DNA from: Saprospiraceae bacterium
GTDB taxonomy: Bacteria > Bacteroidota > Bacteroidia > Chitinophagales > Saprospiraceae
Reading direction: 5' to 3'
Assembly: GCA_017995875.1 (NCBI GenBank)
Contig: JAGOIB010000090.1
Coordinates: 1-8,087 of the forward strand
DNA length: 8,087 nt
Position 1 is the first letter of the stretch. Each line of letters begins with the position of its first letter. This document shows, piece after piece, positions 1 through 6,093 of this stretch. The position numbers and the translations under genes are program-made. The notes under the pieces are model-generated. The model was not told the DNA's origin, made no database searches, and worked only from the letters and a program-made list of their open reading frames with translations.

Positions 1-1190
1 GTTTGCCTGAAATATTCATAGGCCTGCCCTCCATTAAAATGTGCAGACACTTCAAGATTTTTCCAATTGTTATTTGTATTCGAGACATGGACAACCTCAA
101 AATTTGATTGTTGTGGTGATGTATTTTGCGCATCGACTGTCCAGATTGTCCCAACAGGTTCATTTGGCATGACGGACTGATTACCTTGAAACATTCCAGG
201 CCTGCTGGCATCAATCATAAAAAATGAAGATCCTACCTGGTACCCATTGACAGTACGATTACTGCCATTAAGATCCTGATCCGAAACAACGGTTGGGCCG
301 TCCATCATAACCGGAGGCATCATGGCATTCCATTCTTTCGTCATTTTATGAGTCTCAACATTGTCCTCAGCACATGACAAATCAAATAATTGCAAAGGAG
401 CGAATGCGCACAGTTGGGAATACGACTTCAGTATTTCAAACGTGGTTGCGTCAGCATATACTTTCCAATGATCCATCATATTTGGATGAATGTCGATTTC
501 ATACGTTAGCACCAGTTTCCCGTTTTGAGGAAACCATACAAGATTGGCTGTATCATCTGATGCATCCAAACCTGGAAAATGGCTTTTGTCCTGAAAGCGG
601 ACATTTTGTTCCAGAAGGAAATTTTTAGCAGCCAGCAGAGCTTCGGACGAAGAAGCAGGATAAGGAAGTTTGGAAGGCAGATTTCCTGTCCAGGCAAAGC
701 CATTGATATCCCTGAGACTTCCATGATCAATATGGAGTACCATATCCTGCCCATAAATGGGTTTTCCTGCAAGAATTTGTTGAACTCTGACATGTTCAAT
801 GCCTTGCTGATCCCTCGTTTCTTTGACTATTGTCCAATCCAAGGACCAAGGGTCGTTTTTCATGTCTACAGGAAGGATCTTTTCAAGAAGTGCCTTGACT
901 GTAGTGCGGGAAGCCCATAAATTATTCGGTTTCAGATCAATCCAAAAACTCCCTGAAGTGGAAACCTTTGAGGATGCAACCAATTCAGGCATTGGATTAA
1001 TCGAATTAATAGTGCCTGGTGCCCAGGCATTTCCCAGGCGATTGGATCCTTTTATTGTAGCAGGAGAATGAGCCACCTGCAGAGGTTGTGAAGGAACAAA
1101 AGGTTTGTTATCAATTTGTTTCAACGGAGTCTGTGCGAATACGCCGGCCAAAAATCCGATTTGAAGCATGATGGTGTAAATGGTTCTCAT
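1..1190 (-). CDS. Secreted M4 (thermolysin-family) metallopeptidase, N-terminal part only
   Basis: The frame is open from ATG at 1190 to the left edge (396 codons), so the gene is truncated by the window. Residues 1-19 form a signal peptide with a likely cut after VFA19, so the protein is exported. Residues about 116-165 resemble the FTP (fungalysin/thermolysin propeptide) domain: HVRVQQILAGKPIYGQD followed by a DINGF strand. Residues about 182-257 look like a PepSY-type propeptide segment ending in WKVYADATTFEIL. From about 312 the start of a peptidase M4 domain is visible (NGYQVGSSFFMIDASRPGMF, then NNNWKN and AHFNGGQAYEYF near 374-394). The zinc ligands HExxH and the downstream glutamate would lie to the left and are not seen. 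Such enzymes are made as inactive precursors and digest extracellular protein; many Bacteroidota members carry a C-terminal sorting domain, which cannot be checked here. The start overlaps the stop of the preceding lipoprotein gene (ATGA), implying co-translation. Confidence 0.86.
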   Translation of the reverse strand, partial: MRTIYTIMLQIGFLAGVFAQTPLKQIDNKPFVPSQPLQVAHSPATIKGSNRLGNAWAPGTINSINPMPELVASSKVSTSGSFWIDLKPNNLWASRTTVKALLEKILPVDMKNDPWSLDWTIVKETRDQQGIEHVRVQQILAGKPIYGQDMVLHIDHGSLRDINGFAWTGNLPSKLPYPASSSEALLAAKNFLLEQNVRFQDKSHFPGLDASDDTANLVWFPQNGKLVLTYEIDIHPNMMDHWKVYADATTFEILKSYSQLCAFAPLQLFDLSCAEDNVETHKMTKEWNAMMPPVMMDGPTVVSDQDLNGSNRTVNGYQVGSSFFMIDASRPGMFQGNQSVMPNEPVGTIWTVDAQNTSPQQSNFEVVHVSNTNNNWKNLEVSAHFNGGQAYEYFRQ

Positions 1191-1627
1191 GATTTGGATT
1201 TTGTTGATTTAAAAAGCAAGTTATAATAAGTCACAAGATTTTCATCCGGTCTGAAACCTGGCTTACCCCACGCGACATTATAGATAGCCTCCTTCCCGTG
1301 ATGGTACTGAATAAAGTAATACAAATCCCCGGGCTCATAATAGCTAAGTTGATCAAAATGGAAAAGTTTATAGTTGGAAAACATTTGCTTCACAAAGTCC
1401 TGGTCCCACCTGTCAGCGTATGTATAGGTACTGTCTTTCATTTGGCGCTGAAAAAGTCTGCCATCTTCGAGCAAAACAAAATAGGTCACCATGCCAGTGA
1501 AACCTCCTCCCTGGCCAAAGTGGATCTGATCCCGCTTATATTTTTCGGGAAATTCCCTCGTTGAAGAACAAGAGGAGAGAACGCCCAGATAGCAAATAGC
1601 CAGAAAAACCGAGATCTTTGCGAACAT
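1187..1627 (-). CDS. Hypothetical lipoprotein, first gene of the M4 peptidase operon
   Basis: 146 residues. Residues 1-20 form a lipoprotein signal: a short charged start, a hydrophobic stretch (ISVFLAICYLGVL) and a lipobox LSSC with the lipidated cysteine at 20. After cleavage the protein would be anchored in a membrane, facing the periplasm or the surface. The mature part has a glycine-rich motif FGQGGGFTG (37-45) followed by a strand-turn-strand (VTYFVLLEDGRLF), then an aromatic-rich region (YYEPGDLYYFIQYHH, 96-110). This resembles small uncharacterised Bacteroidota proteins with an FGxGGGFTG motif; I know of no function. Its stop (1187-1189) overlaps the ATG of the peptidase gene by the ATGA arrangement, so the two are probably translated in step. 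A role in folding, anchoring or inhibiting the peptidase is possible, but nothing in the sequence proves it. No clear TAnnTTTG box was found in the 125-bp divergent spacer on this strand. Confidence 0.8.
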   Translation of the reverse strand: MFAKISVFLAICYLGVLSSCSSTREFPEKYKRDQIHFGQGGGFTGMVTYFVLLEDGRLFQRQMKDSTYTYADRWDQDFVKQMFSNYKLFHFDQLSYYEPGDLYYFIQYHHGKEAIYNVAWGKPGFRPDENLVTYYNLLFKSTKSKS

Positions 1628-1708
1628 AATCCGATAAATTTCCGTTAAAGTACTGTTAAGTTTAGGCTTATCCTTAAAATTTAACTAATAGCATAAGCGT
1701 TCAGTCCT

Positions 1709-1716
1709 TATCTTTG
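1709..1716 (+). promoter_or_regulatory. Bacteroidota -7 promoter box (TATCTTTG) for the cysteine-rich protein gene
   Basis: TATCTTTG matches the TAnnTTTG consensus of the Bacteroidota primary sigma factor. It lies 36 nt before the ATG at 1753, which would give a 5' UTR of roughly 30 nt. No good TTG/TTTG -33 element was seen at the usual distance. Confidence 0.6.
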
Positions 1717-1752
1717 GACGACCGATTTAATAACAAAAAAAAATACGATACA

Positions 1753-2253
1753 ATGAAAAAAGTCATTTTCTCCATTTTCTTCTTCTCCCTGATGGTAGTA
1801 GGAGTACAGGCACAGAAATCAACCTGTAGCAAATCATCATGCACCGCTAAACCTGCTGCAGCTATGAGCACCTCATGTGGTGATCATAACAGTGCATCAG
1901 CCGCTAATGCTACCGAATCCAATGCTGCCGCTGCAAAGCTGGCCTCTATGGATCCAACTATTGAAGCCAGAACATGCCCGGTTAGTGGTACTGTATCGTA
2001 TGTAAGAAAACAAGCTGGAGCAACAACCGGTGAATTCACCTACGTTGATTTAGCGTATGATGCAACAACCAATTCTTTTGTTAATGTATCTCCGGTAAAA
2101 ATGGAAGGTGCAGCCGGTTGTGGTGCTAAAGGCACTTCAGGTAGTGGAGCAGGATGCTGCGCCGGTAAAGCTACAACTACCTCTTCCAGTGCGAACAAAT
2201 CATGCTGCGCTGGTAAAGGCAAGACAGCCTCAGCTACTCCGAATAAAAACTAA
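1753..2253 (+). CDS. Small secreted cysteine-rich protein with repeated CCAGK motif
   Basis: 166 residues from ATG 1753. I reject the upstream in-frame TTG at 1714 because it lies inside the promoter box and because MKKVIFSIFFFSLMVVGVQA is a clean signal peptide (1-20, cut after VQA). The mature protein has nine cysteines (25, 30, 42, 75, 123, 135, 136, 151, 152). Three parts are visible: a low-complexity Ala/Ser/Cys-rich stretch (about 21-65), a compact core (about 66-115, DPTIEARTCPVSGTVSYVRK then FTYVDLAYD and FVNVSP), and a Gly/Ala/Cys-rich tail with two CCAGK copies (135-139, 151-155). The core resembles a repeat seen in uncharacterised exported Bacteroidota proteins; I recognise no enzyme. 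Clustered CC pairs suggest metal binding or disulfide linkage in the envelope, which is inference. It appears monocistronic, with its own promoter box and terminator. Confidence 0.78.
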   Translation: MKKVIFSIFFFSLMVVGVQAQKSTCSKSSCTAKPAAAMSTSCGDHNSASAANATESNAAAAKLASMDPTIEARTCPVSGTVSYVRKQAGATTGEFTYVDLAYDATTNSFVNVSPVKMEGAAGCGAKGTSGSGAGCCAGKATTTSSSANKSCCAGKGKTASATPNKN

Positions 2254-2270
2254 TCCTTTGTGGATATTAT

Positions 2271-2302
2271 AAAAAGCCGGCCTTCGAGCCGGCTTTTTTT
2301 TT
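2271..2302 (+). terminator. Rho-independent terminator after the cysteine-rich protein gene
   Basis: GCCGGC (2276-2281) pairs with GCCGGC (2288-2293) around a six-base loop. The stem is extended by five A-T pairs and followed by a run of nine T residues (2294-2302). It begins 17 nt after the stop codon. Confidence 0.93.
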
Positions 2303-2454
2303 GGAGATGGGTCAAGAAGGAAGCGCTCATCTTAAAAAGCCTCATTTCTGTGACGCTTTAAGCGAAAACCGGGGTTACAAACCGTCTTTAACGCTCAGGC
2401 CGGGCCGCTTCCAGACCTAAAGAGGGTGATGGAGGAGGAATCGAATTTGCATTG

Positions 2455-2486
2455 TAACATATTGACATTATGGACTTTATATGTTA
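2455..2486. promoter_or_regulatory. 8-bp inverted repeat upstream of the capAB-like operon
   Basis: TAACATAT (2455-2462) and ATATGTTA (2479-2486) are perfect inverted copies separated by 16 nt. They end 56 nt before the promoter box. This could be a binding site for a dimeric regulator or a weak hairpin. In A+T-rich DNA chance is a real alternative. Confidence 0.3.
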
Positions 2487-2542
2487 TAATTGAATTTAGG
2501 CCCATAATCTTCCCCTTGATTTCATCAACCCAAATGACTTTG

Positions 2543-2550
2543 TATCTTTG
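2543..2550 (+). promoter_or_regulatory. Bacteroidota -7 promoter box (TATCTTTG) for the capAB-like operon
   Basis: TATCTTTG matches TAnnTTTG and lies 47 nt before the ATG at 2598. A TTG at 2516-2518 could be the -33 element, but the 24-nt gap is slightly long. Transcription would start near 2555, giving a leader of about 43 nt. Confidence 0.62.
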
Positions 2551-2597
2551 CAAGACAAGGCCTGGTAATAGGTCATGACAACAGGAATTGATTTTCT

Positions 2598-3692
2598 ATG
2601 ACCCAGGAATCATTCAATCTGAGACCCCAATGGCACGATAATATCATGCAAACCGTAGGTAATACGCCTATGGTTAAGTTGCATGGACTTTCGCAACTGG
2701 CCGGCTGTCTTGTACTTGCCAAACTGGAATCTTTTAATCCCGGATTAAGCGCAAAGGACCGAATCGGACTTGCTGTCATCGAAGATGCTGAAAAGAAGGG
2801 AATGATCAAACCCGGGGGAACGATTATTGAATCCACCTCAGGCAATACAGGTTATTCAGTGGCGATGGCTTGCATTGTGAAGGGTTATAAGTGCATTCTC
2901 ACCACAACTGATAAGAGTGCGGAAGAGAAAATCGCCCAGTTAAAAGCCTTAGGCGCAGAAGTATTGGTTTGTCCCAACCATGTTCCTTCTGATGATCCTC
3001 AATCTTACTATAGCCAGGCAGAGCGGCTCTCAAGGGAGATACCAAACTCCTTTTATGTGAACCAATATTACAATCACACAAACGTAGAGGCTCATTATCA
3101 CAGTACAGGACCTGAGTTGTGGAAACAAACAGGAGGACAGATTACCCACTACCTCGCGACTGTAGGAACCGGAGGGACGATCTCCGGTGCTGGTAAATAC
3201 CTTAAAGAGCAGAATCCTAACGTTAAAGTGATTGGGGTGGATGCTGAAGGTTCTGTTTTGACCAAATTTCATCAAACGGGAATACTTGATAAAAGTGAAA
3301 TCCATTCTTATCAACTGGAAGGCGTGGGAAAAAATATCATCCCATCCAATGTCGAGTTTGATACCATCGATCGCTTTATCAAGGTGGATGACAGGAGCAG
3401 TGCTTTCCGTGCAAGACAATTGACAAAGAGTGAAGGCATCTTTGCCGGCTATAGCAGCGGGGCTGTCATAGAGGCGCTGATGCGCATGCGTCGGGAATTT
3501 AAATCAACCGATGTGGTAGTTCTTTTATTTGCTGATCATGGAAGCAAATATCTGAGTAAGATTTACAGCAATGGCTGGATGCAAAAGCAAGGCTTCATAC
3601 GCAAGATTGCAGACTATGCGCCAAGCTATCAGATTCAACGGAGATTAGAACGTGTCTTTAATAAATACATCAAAAACTATGGAAATATTTGA
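2598..3692 (+). CDS. capA: CBS/cysteine-synthase-like PLP enzyme, probable cysteate synthase
   Basis: 364 residues, a fold-type II PLP enzyme (beta-family). Visible landmarks: GNTPMV (21-26); the PLP lysine K53 in NPGLSAKDR; the substrate-carboxylate loop ESTSGNTG (78-85), in which N83 is the usual cofactor contact; the phosphate-binding loop GTGGTISG (190-197); and GYSSGA (284-289), whose serine normally contacts the pyridine nitrogen. GVDAEGSVL (213-221), EGVGKNIIP (241-249) and the C-terminal SKYLSKIYSNGWM segment (316-328) resemble the cystathionine beta-synthase catalytic core more than CysK. There is no C-terminal CBS domain pair. Capnine-pathway CapA enzymes, CBS relatives that make cysteate from O-phosphoserine and sulfite, fit both this sequence type and the partner gene, which overlaps its last 14 nt and encodes an alpha-oxoamine synthase. 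Ordinary cystathionine beta-synthase or cysteine synthase remains possible. Fold is near certain; the cysteate assignment is inference from family and context. Confidence 0.82.
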   Translation: MTQESFNLRPQWHDNIMQTVGNTPMVKLHGLSQLAGCLVLAKLESFNPGLSAKDRIGLAVIEDAEKKGMIKPGGTIIESTSGNTGYSVAMACIVKGYKCILTTTDKSAEEKIAQLKALGAEVLVCPNHVPSDDPQSYYSQAERLSREIPNSFYVNQYYNHTNVEAHYHSTGPELWKQTGGQITHYLATVGTGGTISGAGKYLKEQNPNVKVIGVDAEGSVLTKFHQTGILDKSEIHSYQLEGVGKNIIPSNVEFDTIDRFIKVDDRSSAFRARQLTKSEGIFAGYSSGAVIEALMRMRREFKSTDVVVLLFADHGSKYLSKIYSNGWMQKQGFIRKIADYAPSYQIQRRLERVFNKYIKNYGNI

Positions 3693-4926
3693 AAGAATCC
3701 GCCATCAACGTGGGCCATTAGGACAATATGCCCATTTGGGAGAGGGATATTATATGTTCCCTGAATTAAAAGGGGAAATCGGTTCACGTATGATGTTCAA
3801 TGGCAAGGAAGTAGTTGTCTGGAGCATTAACAATTATCTTGGACTTGCCAATCATCCTGAAGTTCGTAAAACAGATGCAGAAGCTGCAGCCCGCTGGGGT
3901 CTGGCCTACCCTATGGGTGCCCGTCTGATGACCGGCGAAACTTCACTCCACAAAGAACTGGAAAGAAAACTTGCAGCTCACGTGTACAAACAAGCTGCTG
4001 CGGTCGTCAATTATGGATATCCTGGCGTTGTGTCTGCAATCGATGCGTTATTAAGCAGAAGAGATGCAGTCGTTTACGATGCTGAAAGTCACGGATGTAT
4101 TATTGACGGTACTCGTCTCCATATTGGTGAACGTTTTTCCTACAAGCATAATGATATCGAGAGTGTAGAACAGAACCTGGAGCGTGCAAAAAAATGGACT
4201 GATGAAAAAGGGGGAGGCATCCTTGTCGTTACGGAAGGTGTATTTGGGATGCGGGGTGATCAAGGTATCCTGAAAGAAATAGCTGCGTTAAAGAAAAAGT
4301 ACAACTTCAGATTTTTTGTAGACGATGCACATGGTTTCGGCACACTAGGCGAAGGTGGCCGTGGCGCCGGTGTTGAGCAAGGGTGCCAGGATGATATAGA
4401 TATCTATTTCTCCACCTTTGCCAAATCATTTGCTTGCACTGGTGGTTTCCTTGCAGGTGATGCTGATATTATCCAATACCTTCAATACGCGATGAGGTCC
4501 CAGATCCATGCCAAGAGTTTGCCGATGCCAATTGTGGAAGGTAATCTCAAGCGTCTGGAGTTGATGATCAACCATCCTGAATACAAACAACAACTCTGGC
4601 ATATTGCCACGTCAATGCAGAAAGGTCTGAAAGAAAGAGGTTTTAACATCGGCGATACGAATACAGTAGTGACGCCTGTGTATCTGAATGGCACTCCGTT
4701 TGAAGCAACACAACTTGTGCATGATATGCGGGAGTCCTATGGAATCTTTACGTCCATGATTGTGTATCCTGTTATTCCTAAGGGAATGATCCTGCTGCGG
4801 ATGATACCTACTGCTTCGCATACCGATGCGGATGTTCAACAGACCCTGGATGCTTTTTCTGCTGTTTCAGAAAAGTTGAAAGCTGGAGCATACCAGGATA
4901 AGGTATTGAATCCGGTACTTGGCTAA
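3679..4926 (+). CDS. capB: Alpha-oxoamine synthase (serine palmitoyltransferase-like), probable cysteate fatty acyltransferase
   Basis: 415 residues from ATG 3679, a fold-type I PLP enzyme of the SPT/KBL/AONS family at normal length. The PLP lysine is K249 in STFAKSFACTGGF. DDAHGFGTLG (215-224) supplies the Asp (pyridine nitrogen) and His of the family DxxH motif. H138 in ESHGCIIDG is the usual ring-stacking histidine, and R374 in LLRMIPTASH is the likely substrate-carboxylate arginine. The family condenses an amino acid with an acyl thioester, releasing CO2. The Bacteroidota subgroup with RGPLGQYAHL and SINNYLGLANHP openings is distinct from Bacteroides sphingolipid SPT (NSYLGLT type). Next to a CBS-like gene it fits CapB, which joins cysteate to a fatty acyl group to give 3-dehydrocapnine. 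The ATG lies 14 nt inside the preceding gene; an in-frame GTG at 3652 is less likely. No biotin genes are nearby to favour BioF. SPT or KBL activity cannot be excluded. Confidence 0.85.
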   Translation: MEIFERIRHQRGPLGQYAHLGEGYYMFPELKGEIGSRMMFNGKEVVVWSINNYLGLANHPEVRKTDAEAAARWGLAYPMGARLMTGETSLHKELERKLAAHVYKQAAAVVNYGYPGVVSAIDALLSRRDAVVYDAESHGCIIDGTRLHIGERFSYKHNDIESVEQNLERAKKWTDEKGGGILVVTEGVFGMRGDQGILKEIAALKKKYNFRFFVDDAHGFGTLGEGGRGAGVEQGCQDDIDIYFSTFAKSFACTGGFLAGDADIIQYLQYAMRSQIHAKSLPMPIVEGNLKRLELMINHPEYKQQLWHIATSMQKGLKERGFNIGDTNTVVTPVYLNGTPFEATQLVHDMRESYGIFTSMIVYPVIPKGMILLRMIPTASHTDADVQQTLDAFSAVSEKLKAGAYQDKVLNPVLG

Positions 4927-4976
4927 AGAGGCCTAAGAGGCTAAAGAGGCCTAAGAGGCTGATTAGGCTGAATAGA
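4923..4976 (+). repeat. Degenerate 9-bp tandem repeat at the 3' end of the capB-like gene
   Basis: Six successive 9-mers: CTAAAGAGG, CCTAAGAGG, CTAAAGAGG, CCTAAGAGG, CTGATTAGG, CTGAATAGA. The first four form an exact 18-bp tandem duplication (4923-4940 and 4941-4958). The array begins at the last base of the final codon and contains the TAA stop. It ends just before the terminator stem. Confidence 0.85.
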
Positions 4977-4980
4977 AATA

Positions 4981-5012
4981 AAAAAGCTCGTGATGAATCA
5001 CGGGCTTTTTTT
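4981..5012. terminator. Bidirectional Rho-independent terminator between convergent genes
   Basis: An eight-pair stem (4986-4993 with 4998-5005, one T-G pair) closes a TGAA loop. It is flanked by five A residues on the left and seven T residues on the right, which pair further. Read on the plus strand it ends the capB-like gene. Read on the minus strand, with a five-T tract, it can end the dehydrogenase gene 62 nt after its stop. Confidence 0.9.
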
Positions 5013-5046
5013 ATTTATCAAAGCAAATTCTTATTGAGTGGAAAGT

Positions 5047-5082
5047 AAACTGCTAACTTCTAACTGCTAACTTCTAACTTAT
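5047..5082. repeat. Left heptamer array (CTAACTN), inverted relative to the array at 6091-6133
   Basis: The plus strand reads AAACTG, then four 7-bp units (CTAACTT, CTAACTG, CTAACTT, CTAACTT), then AT. It covers the 3' end of the dehydrogenase gene: its TAG stop (5074-5076) and the last two codons lie inside the array. A second array of the same unit, with one more copy and opposite orientation, stands upstream of the same gene. Confidence 0.85.
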
Positions 5083-6078
5083 AAATCCGTCTTCGATGAG
5101 TGCTTCTTTAATCCCTGATTCAAGTGTGTATTGAGGTTTGAAATCAAGCTCGCGGACCATTTTCGAATTGTCTACGCGCCAGTTGCGTGCTGTTATTTCC
5201 TGAATCTTAAACGGGCTTACATGAAGTGGCTTTTGGGTGATCCTTGCAAGAAATAGTCTTACATGGGCGATCCCTAACAACAGGCTTCTTGGCACTTTGA
5301 CTTTTCGTGTCTTGACGTTAAGGTGTTTGACCAGGTATTCGTTGACCTGTGATGGATCATAATCATTGCCGTCAGAAACCACATACACTTCATGATGGAC
5401 ATCCTTGTCGACTGCATCCCATAATGCTCTCGCAAGGTCCTTCACGTATACGAAACTGACGAGCTGGCCTTTAGGCCCGACCCTTACAGAAAAGCCTTTC
5501 CTGACAGCGTTTAAAATAACGTGGATGAACTTGGTGTCCCTTGGACCGTAGACCGATGTTGGCCTGAATATGATCCAATCAAGTCCGGGAACAGCTTTGA
5601 TCCTTTTCTCTGCTTCAAGCTTACTGATGCCGTATGGTGTAAAAGGTTTTGGAACAGTCTCTTCATTGATGGGCTCCATTGTTTCAGGATCACCCGGGCC
5701 CAGTGCCTGCAGGCTGCTGATGAAGACAAACTTTTTAAATGCAGGCTGCGTTCGGAGTAATTCGTGGATAAAAAAATCGGTGAACTCAACATTTCCTTCG
5801 TGGAACTCTTCGATTCTTTTTGGCCTGGTTATTCCGGCGCAATGAATGACGTATTCAAAACCACCAGTTTCAGCCGCGAAATCAACCAATCGTTTGCTCA
5901 GCGTCTCCCTTTCAGAGAATTCCATAAAGAAACTTTTGGTTCGGCCCTCGAGTAACGCCTTTTCTTCGTCATTCCGATAACTTCCGTAAACATCATAACC
6001 TCTTTTCTCTCCTTCCACCTGCAAAAACCGGCCAATAAAACCAGCGGCACCGGTTACTAAAACACGTTTTGTTTCCAT
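5074..6078 (-). CDS. Extended short-chain dehydrogenase (NAD-dependent epimerase/dehydratase family)
   Basis: 334 residues, of normal length for extended SDRs. The N-terminal Rossmann motif is TGAAGFIG (9-16). The catalytic set is S121/S122 in FISSLQALG plus Y149 and K153 in TPYGISK. RPTSVYGPRD (172-181) and FVYVKDLARA (209-218) are the usual structural motifs of this family, and the C-terminal half (about 220-334) would be the substrate-binding domain. Family members oxidise, reduce or epimerise nucleotide sugars, sterols and, in ceramide-type pathways, 3-keto sphingoid compounds. It converges on the capAB-like pair with a shared terminator, so reduction of 3-dehydrocapnine is an attractive but unproven role; a sugar epimerase/dehydratase is the main alternative. 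It has its own promoter box at 6086-6093, and inverted heptamer arrays flank it. The stop codon is supplied by the left array. Its codon use does not look obviously foreign by eye. Confidence 0.85.
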   Translation of the reverse strand: METKRVLVTGAAGFIGRFLQVEGEKRGYDVYGSYRNDEEKALLEGRTKSFFMEFSERETLSKRLVDFAAETGGFEYVIHCAGITRPKRIEEFHEGNVEFTDFFIHELLRTQPAFKKFVFISSLQALGPGDPETMEPINEETVPKPFTPYGISKLEAEKRIKAVPGLDWIIFRPTSVYGPRDTKFIHVILNAVRKGFSVRVGPKGQLVSFVYVKDLARALWDAVDKDVHHEVYVVSDGNDYDPSQVNEYLVKHLNVKTRKVKVPRSLLLGIAHVRLFLARITQKPLHVSPFKIQEITARNWRVDNSKMVRELDFKPQYTLESGIKEALIEDGFIS

Positions 6079-6085
6079 AAGGGCG

Positions 6086-6093
6086 CAAAGATA
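6086..6093 (-). promoter_or_regulatory. Bacteroidota -7 promoter box (TATCTTTG) for the dehydrogenase gene, abutting a heptamer array
   Basis: The minus strand reads TATCTTTG, only 7 nt before the ATG at 6078. With the usual offset, transcription would start about 3 nt before the start codon, giving a nearly leaderless mRNA. The first bases of the box overlap the edge of the heptamer array, which fills the -15 to -50 region; no TTG/TTTG -33 element is visible there. Confidence 0.6.

Larger units (their letters stand above)
2303..2597. other. 295-bp intergenic spacer with inverted repeats, no gene seen
   Basis: No credible coding frame, tRNA or known riboswitch was recognised. The left half is richer in G+C and holds GGAAGCG (2319-2325) matched by CGCTTCC (2406-2412). 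Between them are smaller self-complementary pieces (CTTAAA near 2331 with TTTAAG near 2357; CGCTT-T-AAGCG; AACCGGGGTT), so about 94 nt could fold as a closed structure on either strand. The right half is A+T-rich and carries an 8-bp inverted repeat and the promoter of the following operon, both listed separately. Confidence 0.5.

Noticed and set aside
506..799. Minus-strand open frame of 97 codons with a hydrophobic stretch
   Set aside because: It is an out-of-frame shadow of the M4 peptidase gene, which runs open through the whole 1-1190 stretch with recognisable domains.
374..1071. Several plus-strand open frames of 82-113 codons opposite the peptidase gene
   Set aside because: They are antisense to a gene with signal peptide, FTP and M4 similarity, and their translations look like no family.
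1714..1752. In-frame TTG start giving a 13-residue extension of the cysteine-rich protein
   Set aside because: TTG 1714 lies within the TATCTTTG promoter box, so it would not be in the mRNA, and the extension would hide a clean signal peptide beginning at 1753.
2303..2440. tRNA or known riboswitch in the G+C-rich spacer
   Set aside because: No cloverleaf with anticodon and T-arm (GGTTCGAAT type) and no recognised riboswitch core could be built by eye.
3652..3678. GTG start giving nine extra residues to the capB-like protein
   Set aside because: The similarity begins at MEIFERI (ATG 3679). The extension would overlap the upstream gene by 41 nt and adds no recognisable sequence.
3679..4926. 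Annotation as BioF (8-amino-7-oxononanoate synthase) or threonine-pathway KBL
   Set aside because: No biotin or threonine dehydrogenase genes are nearby, and the CBS-like partner points to sulfonolipid synthesis. These functions cannot be fully excluded by sequence reading alone.
4923..5082. CRISPR array
   Set aside because: The repeat units are 9 and 7 bp and contiguous, without unique spacers of constant length.
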